In this document: in pieces, positions 41,701 through 56,700 of the stretch
Layout of the letters: each line of letters opens with the position of its first letter
Position numbering within the stretch: position 1 is the first letter of the stretch
NCBI GenBank assembly: GCA_947179485.1
Contig: OX359246.1
Span: forward strand, 6,014,001-6,078,000
DNA length: 64,000 bases
Direction of reading: 5' to 3'
From: Allacma fusca
Taxonomy: Eukaryota > Arthropoda > Collembola > Symphypleona > Sminthuridae
Translations under genes and position numbers: made by a program
The notes under the pieces: generated by a model
Told to the model about the DNA's origin: nothing
Seen by the model: only the letters and a program-made list of their open reading frames with translations
Database searches by the model: none

Positions 41701-44700
41701 TCAAAATGAAAACCTTTGTGAATACTGGAGGTGGGCTCTTGTGAGCTCACCTCCGTATAAAACTTCGTGCCTCCGTAGGTACAAGAAGAGAGAGGAATTC
41801 CAGATCTCGTGCTGAACACAAGCAAGAGCACACGCAAGAAACGCACACAGTGTATCATATCTACGCACGATAGTAAAATAAAGTATATCCTGTGAGTAAC
41901 TACATATAAGTACATACATGACTTATTTTTCGTATCTTGAGACCATAACCCGAAATCCCTCACTCCAAGGCAAGTGAATCTCTACCGTCTACATTTTCCC
42001 CATCATCTCGGCTCTCACTCTCAATATCATCAAGATTCCCTTTTTATTTCCATAATCGGCTCTTCATTACATTTCCTCATTACGAACCATTAACTAACTA
42101 CAATAATTATAATAACATGGTGGAGTTTGCGGGTTTCGAGGTCTCGCTAAAAAGGTTCGTACGACAATTATAAGCCTATTCTCCTTATTTTATTTTTTCG
42201 GACAAATTCTGTGCAAAAATACTTGTGGCGTCAGCCGCTAACCAGAACTCTGCCCAAATTTTCCATTTTTTCTACCACATTGTCAATTAAAATCTTACGT
42301 GGCGTCAGCCGCCGCCGTAGGCTATGCTCAAATTTTCTATAAATTGTCTCAAGTTTCCCCGTGCCACATGTCACCTCACGACATCAGATTTATTAGAGTA
42401 GTGGAACTCGATCAACACCCTGAATTCATCATTTGTAATAACCAAAAATATATAGCTCTATTACTCAGTGAAGCTGCTCTTGTTGAGCTTACCTCTGAGG
42501 ACCAAATACGTGCACGTGCCAAATATAGTCACCTCTCATCTACAAGAGCACTATACCTTTACAAGTTTTACAAACTGTTCAAACAAAAACTGCCTCGCTA
42601 CGTTAACTCTAACATTGAACCCCAACCAGTTGATAGGAGTGACATAAAAGTTATCCGGAAAAATCCAAGCCGAATTCCGCGATCAATAAACAGTTCGACC
42701 ACGACCCTGCCTGAAACCACCGTGGTGACCGTCCCAGACGACATCCTCACCCACGTACCATCAAGTGAAGGCGAAACTGACACCGAAGGACCAACACCGG
42801 AACCCACAACACCTCTTGGAGGATTCGCGAGTTTCCACCCCAGTAGGACTTCCACTCCCGCTGTCTCTTCTGGTCCCGCAGATAACGATTCGATCTTCGT
42901 CACAACTCAATCAGTAAGTACAAACTTTAATTTGTCTAACAATCATACTCTCATTGGCACACCTGTCGCTCCACACCCACAACCAACATCATCTCGTCTT
43001 TTTGCCTCCCGAGACCTTCTCGAAGACGTCGCCCAGAAACTCGTTGATGACATTAAGACCAAGCAAGAAACAGACTCTTCAGGAACTAGCATCCTTACGT
43101 ACTCCCATTACCAACAATTGCTGTATGATCTCAAGTTAACCACAGAAGTTACATCTGACGGTCATTTCCTCAACACCAGAGAAACATTTACAAAAATTGT
43201 AGCCAGAATTCTCCGCATCTTTACACTTTGGCAGACTAATTCGACTGAATTTGCACCCATCATCGAAGAAATCGAGGACATCCAAACTTCATTACTAGCT
43301 CAAGAATTCTGTCCAACCGTAACTACTACTCCAGTCACAACAACTACTCCTTCCGTGTCCACTACTAAGACCCCTACCTATGTTATCGAAACACACAGCT
43401 ACACGCCTGTAATCCTCGCTTGGACCACCCGACTCCAAGCTGACCACAATTCCACTCAGGACATTGCCCATCTTCTCAGTTACGCATCTTACTTAGGCAT
43501 AGTACAGGAATTTAATCTCGCCTCCAAATATACCCACAACCACTGCCATTTCTCATCACACCAGGCTTATAAGGAAGGACTCTTTCTTTTAGACCAACAG
43601 TTCATTTCAATTGCAACACAAACCTACCCGGACATTTTTTCCGCTCCCGTCACTCATCCAGACAATCACACCGATAATCATTCTCATACAGCTCCTCAGG
43701 ATAATACCGCTGTTCTCATTCCTGACGCTGAAACCACCGCCGCATACGACAGTGACAATCCTATCTATAATATTAACCTAACCCCCCCACCTCTTTCAGA
43801 TTCGACCTCTGATTCAGGGTCACTCCACTCCGAATCTCTCCATTTCACCACTGCCACCAACAGCTCTTCCTCTTCCCGTTCCACTTCTCCTATTCCAACG
43901 CCTCCCCTTATTCCTCCAATCATCCCTACAAAAAATTCCACCATGGACTACACCAGATTTCTTTTCGACAAACCCTCCTACCCGTCTCCCAAAATCTCCT
44001 CGGAGGAATTATCAGAATTCCTACTGCGATGTGACGATTTTTTCAACACATTTGTAACAGACGATAAAATGAAGAAATCGTATGTGTATCGTAAACTATC
44101 GGATGCTACTAAGACCGCCAAAGATTATTTGGCTCATTATTACAACCTCACATCTACGTCCCGTCAAACGTATGCCCAGTTTAGAGACGAACTTTTAAAT
44201 AAAATGCCACGGGATGTGCCCGATAGGAAGAGCAAATTATTAGACGCGTTATCCATGACGCCATTTCCACATGAACCCCCTACCCGGTTTGTATTACGTG
44301 TGAAGTCTGCTGCCGGTACGGACTGGTCAACATTTCCAGAGGCTACTACCGTGAAAACATTGTTGGAAAAACTCGACACCACCTTTAAAATTTTTATAAC
44401 CAGCAAGAATCTAAAAATTAAAAACTTTACTCATCTCTTAGACGCCCTACGCGACTATGAATCATGCACAACTCCCCATACAGACCATAATGCTGTTACT
44501 CTTGCAACCCCAGTCCTTCCTTCATCATTGGAACAAACCCTGGCCACGCTTCTTGAGAAAATAGAAAAATTAGAAGCTAAAGACACTCCAATTATGGCAG
44601 TAACTCAACATGCTCAGCCACAGCGCTCACAGTACAACAACTTTCAACCTGGACTAGGTCCTAACATTCAACGAACCTACACGTGTTACAAGTGCAACCA

Positions 44701-47700
44701 AACCGGCCACACAGCCCGGTATTGCCCAACTCAACCTACTCAACCTCAAATTCCAGCTTCTCAATCCCCAGAAGTCTGCGGTCGTTGCTCTCGTCCAGGC
44801 CATCATGCTAACCGTTGCAGACAACCTGTTGCTATGCATTACCAACAATTTCCACAATATATGCAACGACGACGTGAAGAGAGACAACAGCAACTACAAG
44901 GCCAGCCTTTAAACTCCAACGGGCAGGCTCCACAAGGCCTGCCCCGACGCCAGCTTCTGCCTATACAAGCTGCAGACCACCAAAACTCACAAGACAGCCG
45001 CTAATAATCCCTTCTGTTAACACAGAATGTACTACTCACATCACTGTACACTCACTTTCATGTTCACTCAAAATCATTGTCAGTATAAACGGTGTGAACC
45101 TCCCGTGTCTTATCGACACAGGAGCAGCTGCTTCGCTGATCCATCCATCATATGTACCTCAAGGCACACACATCACCAAGACCAATCTCACCCTCATAGA
45201 TGCCTCAGGAAATAACATGCCCAATACAGGACTCGCCCTTGTAAAAATCAAAATCGGCAACTCTACATTTCTACACCCATTTATCATCGCTCCTTCCACA
45301 GCTATTCGCTGCATCCTGGGAACAGATTTTCTATACTCCAAAGGAGGTTTCGTCATTAATACTCAAGACAATACCATCTTCAACAAGTTTACAGGACACA
45401 TTGCGTTAATCCATACGCACCTACAACACAACAACGCACTTAAGGCACAATGCGAAGTTCCAGTGGACACCATACAACACTTATCAACCAGAACAAACCC
45501 GTCCCATCACTCTACTTATCACAAAGACCAGGATGCTCACTTCCTGCCCAACCCTTGCTTCTCATTCTCTACACCACCTGTGACCTCTTTTCCCGTCTCT
45601 ACGTCTACTCAAACTCTTCCTATTTTTCAAGACACAGCTTCGCAGACCATTTCTACAACAAAAATCCAACCTCAACATGGAGTTAAATATTCCCCACCTC
45701 ACGAAAAATATTCTCCAACTCCAGACATGTCTTCTGATGAGACAGACCAGGAATACTTCCATCGCTCAGCCCATCCACTTCGCCGACGGATTTCTACCTC
45801 CCGCAGAGTTACTCACAAAACTAAACCTACTCCCATATCATCTGTCTCAGCTAAACCTTCTACAACGTCCAAAATTATAAATATTCCTATTCTGTGCATT
45901 TCAAATACCATGGAAGACGATGTTCTCCGCGTCCATGGAACACAGGTCATTTCACCCAGGTCTCATGTAACCATTGCAACCATTCACTCCATTGAACAAA
46001 CTTCGCCTGTATATTTCCAACCTCATGAATCCCTACACAAACAATTCCATATCCTTGCTCCTCATGCAATACTCAGTCCTGACTCTAAATTCTTCCTTCT
46101 CACAAATCCAACTTCTATGACTATTACCTTACCAGACGGTTTGGGTCTCGGAAATTTAACCCCTTTTGACACACAAGATAATTCTATGAACCCAATACAT
46201 ATCAATGCGATCAATACTTCCCAATTGGAAACTGAAATAGCATCTTTTAAAATCAATCCGGATCTCAATCCTGAGGATCAAACTAAACTCCGCTCATTAT
46301 TAAGAGAATACAGGAACTCTTTTGCATTTCACCCACACGAACTCGGTAAATGTTCCACGATTCCCTTCCGAGTTGAACTACAGTCTGGAGGCATAGTAGC
46401 TCACAAACCTTACAAAACCTCCTCATACCAGGACGCCATCATTGACGCCGAAGTTAAGAAATTACTCGATAATAACATTATCGAGCCATCCACGTCACCC
46501 TTCTCAAGCCCTGTCATCATTGTCTTCAAAAAACCCAATGACCAGGGTGTCCGCAAGCCACGAATGGTTATTGATTTCCGATCACTCAACGTCATCACTA
46601 AACCTATGCATTGGCCGCTGCCCAGCATTGACGAGATTCTCCGTCGTCTCCAGAATCAAAAGTATTTTTCAACTCTAGACCTCGCGTCAGGGTTCCATCA
46701 GATAACGGTTGAACCCGCCTCCAGAGAGAAACTCAGCTTCATCACCAGAAATGGACAGTATCAATATAGGGACATGCCATTTGGAACACGCAATTCCCCC
46801 TCTCATTTTTGCCGGGTGATAGATGTTATTCTGGCAGATCTCAAATACCATACCGCTCTAGCATATGTAGACGACATTATTGTTGCCAGTCAAACTATTG
46901 ACGAACATATTTCTAAACTCAGGAAAATCTTCATACGCTTCGCACAACATAATCTCAAATTTGAGCCGACCAAATGTAAATTTGGTTACGAAACAATAAA
47001 CCTCCTTGGTTTTACAATTACGGCCTATGGAATTCAGCCCTACGATGACAATTTAAACGGATTAAGGCAGATGCCCGCCCCAACTAACATCACTACAGTC
47101 CAGTCCTTTCTTGGCATGGCTAACTTCTTCCGAAGATTTGTGCCCAATTTTGCACATATAGCAGCGCCATTACGAGAACTCACAAAAAAGAACACCCCGT
47201 TCCTGTGGACTCACGAATGTGATCAAGCATTTCAAGCTCTCAAAAATCTATTGTTATGCAAACCAGTCTTAGCACACTATGATCCCCAAAAGGAAACATT
47301 TTTATACACAGACGCCTCCTACCAAGGACTTGGTGCCTACATGACACAACTTCACCCCGATGGTTTAGAACATCCAGTTTTCTTCCTCAGCCGACGTCTA
47401 AATAAATATGAAGTTAAGTATCACATTCGCATTTTAGAATTACTGGCCATAACTTGGTCCGTAATGAAATTAAAGGAGTATTTACTTGGCATACCATTCA
47501 CGGTCAAAACAGACCACCACAGTTTATGTTACATCATGAAGAGTAAGGATAGCTTGGACCCCAAGCTACAACGACTACAACTTCTACTGATGCCCTACGA
47601 CATTACCATAAAATATGTCAAGGGTACAACTCATAAGGTCGCCGACTGCCTCAGCCGAAATCCTTTTCAACAACCCACACACTCACAGACGGATGAAGAT

Positions 47701-50700
47701 GCATGTCTCTCTATCCATACCATAGACATTGGTATTCTCCAACAAGAACAAGCAAAAGATCCAGCACTCATGGATATAATTAATAAGCTTCCAACAAATT
47801 GGAGACTACGTTCAACGTACGCATTGTACAACAATATCTTGTATAAACATAACAAAAAACTTGGAGAAAAATCCCTACTCATGATACCACATCACATGGT
47901 CCCAGATATCATTAAACGTCACCATAACCCAGTATCCCACACAGGACATACCAAAGCTCTGAAAGAAATTCAACAAAGTTACTTTTGGAAAACCATGAGT
48001 AAAGACATCAAGGAATTTATACAATCATGTTCATTTTGTCAAGAAAGAAAATCTCCCCGTGGTCAAAAACAGCCCGGAGAGTTCCAATTCATTCCTATTC
48101 CCCTCAGACCCTTCGAAAGAATTCAGATGGACGTACAGGGTCCATTGACGAATAAAGAAGGACGTCCAAGATATATAATCACTGCAATTTGTTATCTCAC
48201 GAAATTTCTCGTAGCTGAGGTTGTACCCACAGCAGACGCTTCCGCTATAGCCAAATTCATCTTCAACAAAATAGCTACTGTCTATTCCCTTCCCGAAATT
48301 ATACAGTCAGATCAAGGGACAGAATTTAACAATGCTGTCATTACAGAACTTTCCAAAATATTTGATTTTAAAATGAACTATAGCACTGCTTTTCACCCCC
48401 AAACGCAGGGTCTTATCGAGAGATCCCATCAAACATTGGGTGACTGTATTGCTATATACAGAGCAGAAAATAAGGCCGACTGGCCCCACGCCATTCCAGC
48501 TATTACATTCCATCTCAACAATACTCTTCACAGCTCCCACGGTTTTACACCATTCTATGTGCTGCATGGTTTTTATGCACGCACCCCGTTGAGAAATGCA
48601 TTTCCTACTTTTACTCCAGAAAACAGAAACGTCCAAGACATGACGACACTCTGGAAAACTACTCATGACATACTAGAGACCCAAAGGAAAAAATACGCCG
48701 CCCGCGTAAATCAGTCTAAACGAACAGTAAACTATAATATTGGTGACAATGTGCTCCTCGAACACACATCCATACAACCTGGTACGAGCACTAAGTTACT
48801 ACCCAGATGGAAAGGACCCTTTTCTGTTATTGACCGACCCTCCGAAGTTAACTACACTATTAGAGGATCTGTTGGTAACACTGTTAAAACCCTCACAGTT
48901 CATGTGTCCAGGTTAAAAATATTTCATGAACGCCCCAATGTGTTCAACACTAAATCTCTGCTCAATAATGACGATGCACCTCCAGTGCAGGAATCTTCTA
49001 CAAATCTACAAGACATTCCTCAGGAACTTACTAAATCTACAGGAGAACTACCTTCTCCAGAACCTGACATTACTCCTGAAATTATTGCTGAACAACCCTC
49101 AAGTCCACCTGACGTTATTCTTGAACCAAATTTACCTACAGCAGACACTCATGCATTTCCACTACGGGATACAGTGCCTCCATTCCCCGTTCAACAACCT
49201 ACTACAATTCCTCCAGAAATTCAAGAGCAGCCTCCTAAACCTACCTATAGAGAAGCACTATTGTCTGCACCTAAAAATTCTACTGTGGAAATTCCTCGTT
49301 CCTCCTCTATAACAATTCCTAATAAACGTGTTAGGAGAACCCAGCAACAATTATTGGAACAAGAGTCTCAACAAATATTACCCACCGATTTTTATTCCCG
49401 AACGGATACAGAATTTAGACGTAGTACACGAACTAATATTAATGCTATGGATAGTTTATATCACTATGCAACAGTTCGCCCTACCAATAATCACAGTTAT
49501 CAGCTATAACAACACGGACATCGGATCCAGCTTCATTTAACAATATATGCTCTATGCTCAGCAAAATTCATGAACGACCCTTCAGTTACAACAGAATTTT
49601 ATTCCATACACAACACATATAACTCCCATTTCGGAGTCATTTACAAATCCAAAATTCAATGCGCTACATAAGGCCACTCTAGGTTCACTGACCTCTCTGA
49701 ACCTCAAAAAAATTTTTATGTTTTTAATTACAAGAAAAAATTGGCGTGACCCGTGTACGCCAGTACCACCCGAGGGTTTCCCCCCCAACCCCCCCCCTAA
49801 GTGGAAGGTCACCCCTCCCTCACGAGGTGACCCTTCCCCCTTGACACTCGGCCCTTCTAAAGGTTTCACATCATGGCGTGTCATCTTTAATTAAACAGTA
49901 ATGCTGTATCAAGATAAATTACAGAAAGTCAATAATAATAATCTGTGCCTTATCAAAGGTCACATCCTCGGTCATCTGTCTCCATTCCATGTACAATGAA
50001 CTTGTCCCACATTATTAAACACTAGCTTGCCATTACCAGGCAAAGGTCCCCGAGTCACTCTGAGCACTTGGACCGCAATTTAATAAATTGAACCCTCAAG
50101 CATCTACTGCTCATAATGTGAACACACAATACATTGTACAATGACCAACTTCATCAACAGATTCCCTGGATCTACGAATTGCAAGGGCAAGACAACCGCA
50201 GACCCGTACTCCTATCAAAAATAATAAAGTCAAGAAAGAATAAAAAAAAAAAAGGAACACTGTACGAAGATCAAAAATCATATTAACTGGAACTTCACAA
50301 ATTCTTCATTGATGATCAGCACCAGCCCACAGTCTTCCGTTGTCACCCTATAACATTATAAACCCTGCATTATAATTTTATTCTGAGAAAAATACTAATG
50401 TGCACATTTCTTTTGAGTTCCAGCAAAATTCCTCACTCACTTTTGCAGACTTCACAACATGACCCACATTCACGGATGTTCACGTCAGCACCCTCTATGA
50501 TGCAACTGCAAGCACACATGGGACGCCATGACATTTGCAAGTCATCTACAATCAAGAAAAATACAAAAAAAAAAAAATTATTATATTTCATTACTAACAA
50601 TTTTTCCTAGCTTCACATCCACTTTAACATAATTCTCACACATCACATTCTTATATTACACACTTAGTAATTTTTGTCCTAATTCTATACCTATGTACTA

Positions 50701-53700
50701 TGAGCTGCAGCTCCAAACATATTTTCCTTGTTTCAAGAAACTGTAGCTGATCACTACATTTCGCCTCTTCCCATTAGACACCCTGTACACACACAAAATT
50801 TCTGTAAAATCTGTTATACACACACTTTAAAGTTCATACTGTAAGCTATTTTTCAATTTCAATCTCACTAACCCAATACAAAATTGTTACTCACCGTATA
50901 TAAGGTCTCCATCTTGCGAATTCCCTCTCCAAAGTTTCCTCAGTTCTATCTTAATAATTCTGAGGACAGAATTTTCTGCCACTCCAGGAAGTATATACTG
51001 ACTGATTGTACTACTAGTGTCTAAAACTAACGATGTTCTAATGATAATACACATTTTAATACGAATATTATATGTTAAAATGATAAAATTTCAAGAAATA
51101 GTATTTACAGAGCTGAAAAAGTTTATTCAACTCCAGTGGAAAGAGTTCAAGCCAAGAAAACCAGAGGAAAAAGAAACTACGTCGTCCCAGTTCAAGATAG
51201 AAGCAGACTAAAAATACCAACGGTACAAAAAATCTGTTACAGTTCCTACCCTTTTAAACAATGGGGACATTGTTTCCCCTTCCCCGTAGAATGTTAACCG
51301 ATATCTGGTTTCTTAACACTCAATAAATGTAACGTTAACATTAATGTACATATATGTACTGTTAAGATGTAAAGTTTTCATGGAAAAAGTGTTAGGTACT
51401 TACTTTAACCTAATATTATTGGTCAAAATGAAAACCTTTGTGAATACTGGAGGTGGGCTCTTGTGAGCTCACCTCCGTATAAAACTTCGTGCCTCCGTAG
51501 GTACAAGAAGAGAGAGGAATTCCAGATCTCGTGCTGAACACAAGCAAGAGCACACGCAAGAAACGCACACAGTGTATCATATCTACGCACGATAGTAAAA
51601 TAAAGTATATCCTGTGAGTAACTACATATAAGTACATACATGACTTATTTTTCGTATCTTGAGACCATAACCCGAAATCCCTCACTCCAAGGCAAGTGAA
51701 TCTCTACCGTCTACATTTTCCCCATCATCTCGGCTCTCACTCTCAATATCATCAAGATTCCCTTTTTATTTCCATAATCGGCTCTTCATTACATTTCCTC
51801 ATTACGAACCATTAACTAACTACAATAATTATAATAACAATATATTGTTCTGTAGCAAGCCCAACTTCATAACGTCTTAGGTACATGGTTTATGGCCGAG
51901 CGAAAAAATCACGGTTTTAATTTTTAAAAGTAAAAGGTCCTCTTGTTTAGGTTAAAATTTCTCATTAAACTCTAGAAATAAATCATTTTAGTATGTCACG
52001 GAGACATGGTCATTTGTAAACAAGGGCCCCCCCTGGGCTTTACATTTGATTGATGCTGTTTTCAGACCCTACTATTGAATATTACTGGTCTGAGGTTATG
52101 GAACCTATTTGTGACTAATCTTTACTAACCGGAGACGTAGAAAACATCTTTGATCAAAAATAGTCATTTTCTGAGCTACTGAATCGATTATAATGAAGAA
52201 TTATTGTCAAGACCAACAAATACAACCTACAAATATTGTAGTTAGTAGTTGTAAAATATAAGGAAGATAAGCGCTTTTTACCGATGAATTAGAACGACGA
52301 GGGAGAGTGCGAGCAGGCTATATTCCATCCCTCGAACAAAGAGGCAGAGTGGGAGAAAAATGCCCACCTGTGGGTAGTGGTCCCAATCTTTCAATTAAAT
52401 TCAAAATATACGTTTGAATTCAATTCAGCTTATGAATTGAATGAAATATGTAAGTGTGATGTTGTAACAATAATTAGTACAGTTATTATACACTATAATA
52501 ATTATTACAAATTATTATTTATTAAATAATTTATAAGCAGGTTTTCCAGCAAAAATGCTTCTCAGAAAATCGTGAGGTTTTCATTATGATGCGTTCTAAT
52601 GCTGCATTTTGCTTTAGCGGGATGCGCAAACGAATTTGCTGCACATGAATCATTTCAAACATGATTCAAGACATTTGGCGTGATTCAAAACGTGAATGGA
52701 ATAAAATGATTCATTTATTGTTTTCTAGTGAATAAAAAATGTTTAATCAGAATTGAATGTAATCGACTCGAGTGTTTTTTGATTCAGAATGGAAACATCG
52801 GGACCACTAATGGAAAGAGCGAATGTAAATTAAATACACTTAACTTGTTATATTAAACCCCCCGTGTTAAAACACTCGACAAACAACGTTCTTTATTAAC
52901 ACATGAGATTTATTGTATAGTCTTGTTCTGAATAGTGAATACGATTATTTATTGCCAACATTTATATTTCGTCACCTGTGAGGCAAATATGTCCATTTAC
53001 GACGTTATATATGCGATTATTTGTTTCGACATACCCTTAACGTAGTACTGGTTTTGATATTGTATAATATTTTAGAGATGATTAGAGCCTTTTTGGGGGA
53101 CAAATTCAGTTCATTCCCGGTTATGTAGCGACAACGGAGTTGCCGGTTTCGTCCATTTTAACTATTTGGACAAATTTGCCAACTTTGTCGCATTCCAATT
53201 ATCAATGTGAAACATGTAATTATCACACGTCCCGATTATCTATGAATAAATTATGTTGTCCAAAGCAGTTTGTCAGGCACAGCCGCTAGTAATTGTTCCA
53301 TCGTTATGAATTGTAATAAATTTAATTAAATGTTTTGCGTGTTTGGATACAGAAAAATTTAACTTTCACCCGAATTATGTATCAACCGAGTGACTATGAC
53401 CCAAGAATTGGCTTAAAGTTAAATGAACTGCCAGATTTTGAAAGCGAGTATGAATTTAACACTCCTTGGACATTAGGATTTCCTGGAACCTTGTTCTTCA
53501 CACCCATGAAATCCGGTAAGCATCTAACTTGCAATTAATAACGTAAATCCAGTCTCCGTAAGAAGGGGAAGATTATATTGTCCTTTCTGTAGCCTTTGCT
53601 TTTTGTACATTTCACTATTAACACTTGGCACATCCAATATTATCACATACAATTAAACCATTAACTATTCCTATTTGCGAATATCCGATCATCCGAAGAA

Positions 53701-56700
53701 ACGTATATTTTTTAACAGGTGTGGTAAGGTAAACGATTGACAGAGTACCACAAATTTTTGAAAACTTGCTGATTGCAAAGCTGGGATTGATGTTATGTAT
53801 AAGTAATATTTACCGTACTACTTCGTTAAAAACTTGTATCGTGAAATCATCATTTACAAACAACAAATCGTTTGTTATTAACTTTAAACAACCTCAAAAG
53901 GTTTCAATAAAAAACGAAACGATTAATCAAGTTACGCTGGATTTTCTTCCTCAAATATTCTTCAAGAGCCATGCTGACTGGATTTGGGGAGAAATCCGTA
54001 GATGTAAATATATTTTATCTCAGATAGCAAATCCTGTTAACCGGCAAATCTGTTAACACGTATGTTCATTTTGAAGATACATTTTCTTTTGCTATTTTTA
54101 ATGCTATGCATATTAATGCTATGCTGCTTATTATAAAATGTTGCCAGTCCCGACACATTCAAAATACAGGATGGATAAAATAGGCTGGCTGATAGATCTG
54201 CAGTTGATCTTTTGCGATGTCTACAGCTGTATGAGTTTTGAAGTTTATTTTGCTGTACAAACCAAAGTATGTCAGTATTTTATGCCGTGTTTCCACGGCA
54301 CGTATACTTCCAACCGGCAGCAATAGATTCTATTTTTACAAGTTCATATTCTCCTGAATTTATATTCCTCTACATGCATATCAATGTGATCATACTTGTT
54401 GTCGTTGTTGTACGTGTTATCACATGTAATAAGTAATACATTCCGAAGCTTCAGTGTATAAGTAAACGGTTCGTCTTAGAAATTATAACGCGTCTCGCTT
54501 TCAACGGCTATTTTTTAGGGTGTGTGACACGGAAAAAATGCGAATCGCAGGAATTTCGTTTCATTTTCAGCACTATACGATCAACCATAAAGTATGTATA
54601 TAGCATTCCGCAATTGACACGATGATGTCATTTTCATGGGTGCGTCAGTGTATTTATAACTTATGACACAAAATGACCGAGGAGTGATAGGGTCCAACAA
54701 ACGCCTTTTTTTAGATGACATAATTTGTACACGCTCCCTTAGTGAGCAATTTGACAGTAGCTCTTTTTGTAGTATACCTCAAAGATGGGCCCCGTGCCTA
54801 TATCTTGGCCCTTTTATAGGCAAAAATTCTATGGAAGAAGCAAAAAAAACAAGAATCTAGGCTAGTATATAGGCAAGGTTCAATGAGATTTATATGCAAA
54901 TAAAATATTTTTTGGAATAAATATAGGCACCTAGGAAATTTAGGCTATGGGCTTTGTAAGTAAATATAATATGAAGGGAGCAGGTATGTTACTGATACCG
55001 ACATGCTGAGTAGGGGTATAGTCATGTGACTAATGCACTGAACAATAAAGCGTATGCATATAATTTTGAAGGGTAATGTATAAATTTGCATTAGGAAATC
55101 CCAACCTTTTATACTACAGTGAATTTCCCATATAGTGGTTTCCTCTTAGATGGCATTCCCTCTTTAGTGGCATCAAAAAACCCACCCTAGAAATTTGCAA
55201 TGTTAAAGGTTTACGGTATAGTGGCACCCCCTATAATGGTATTCCCTTTATAATGTCATAATTATGTTTTACGATGGCAGTGAGAATGCGAAATTATAAT
55301 GGCAGTTGGCATAAAATTAGCTAGATGTGGCTATAGGGAAGCAGTAGTTTTGAACTTCCTAATAGGGTCTAGTTGTAAGATACTCCCAAAAGGATTATTA
55401 TAAGAACATTTATAGGGATATATGTAGGAAGGCATATCCCTGTTACCTATATTATAGGAAGGAACTTCGTCTTGCTTTTGCCTTTATAGGATTTAAGGAA
55501 GGCGTTTGGTTGAACATTTCCTTAAAAGGGGGAGATAACTTGGTGAGGATTATAATTATAGCCAAATAGGGAGGCACATTATGTTAGTTTAATTATAGGA
55601 AGGAAATGGGTGAGGTAAATTAAAAGGCCCATCTTTGGTATCCCTTGATTGGGTTTGGTAATGTTCTACGCCATGTTACTTATGCTGCATTTACATTTGG
55701 GGAAACCATAGGTTCTGAAACAAATTTCAATGACCATTAGCAAAATATATTCATTTGTGTTCATTGTGTGTTTAAACATGCACAATCAGTTTACGTACTA
55801 AGACATTAGCGACATTTCGAATCATCGAATCTATTTAATCTAGATACTAGTTGTCATAAGCTTGCCAGCCAGCTAAGTATATAGGGTATTTGAATGTCAA
55901 ACCGAAGAACGTTCTAAATTATTAATTTTAAATACTTTTAAAAAAATAACTTTTAAATTGTTCCTTTTGACATTACATGTATTTTGTTCTTTGCTGCCAC
56001 TAACATGATGTTAATGCTTCGTACGGTTTGGATTAAGTCGGATTACTGATGCTTGGATTTCCGGATTAGTCGGGTCGGATTTAAAATTGGCCACAGCTGG
56101 TAATTATCTGAACGGAAAAGACTCTAAAATTTAATGCAAATTGCGGTTACGGATTGTATCAGATGCATAGCTTAAGTAAACCGATTTGTTAGGATGTTCA
56201 AAACAGATATTTCGAATTATCCACAGATAAATCAATTTCCTAATATAGCCAATCCGATAAAATCCTGCACAGTGAACATCAAATTTGCATTTTATTGTCC
56301 AAGCTTAAATTTAAACACTAGCCACGAGGCTCTCAATAACAGGGAAATTGAACAGAGTAGATCCAGCAAAAGGCAGCTTTTCACCTCCAATCACTATTGG
56401 CAGAGCTATGCAAAATACTTGGTCTTCGTTGACAAAATACAAAATAAAATACTTGAAATAAAATATGGAAAATACAAAATACAAAGTAAAATACTTCAGG
56501 TTATATTGCTAAAATACAATTGAAAATACAATACATGGTAGGTATTTTAAAATACTCAAATACAAAAAACTGTATTTTAAATACAATACTTTCCTTAAAA
56601 TACCCACATATATAAAGCTCACTCTTTTCGGTTTCTAGAACACAAACCTTTTAAATCAGCCACTTCAAAAACAAGGTATATAAGACATGTGTAGTAACAA

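Larger units (their letters stand above)
41570..51839 (+). mobile_element. Complete Ty3/Gypsy LTR retrotransposon B
   Basis: Two 548-bp LTRs (41570-42117 and 51292-51839), identical by eye, enclose gag and pol in overlapping frames. The target duplication is ATAT (41566-41569 and 51840-51843). The sequence after the 5' LTR starts TGGTGGAG, as a tRNA primer site would. There is no envelope frame; 1.8 kb of non-coding DNA separates pol from the 3' LTR. The element lies in a gene B intron in the sense direction. Identical LTRs and intact frames indicate a very recent insertion. Confidence 0.95.

Noticed and set aside
41694-41963. Antisense frames of 89 and 72 codons in both LTRs of element B
   Set aside because: They occur identically in the two LTRs and overlap the likely promoter region; there is no family resemblance.
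42299-42367. Gag start at 42299 in element B
   Set aside because: The codon is GTG and sits in the leader duplication; the first ATG of the frame is at 42368.
49582-49884. Antisense frame of 100 codons in the 3' region of element B
   Set aside because: Its Gly/Pro content comes from the C-runs; nothing suggests a protein.
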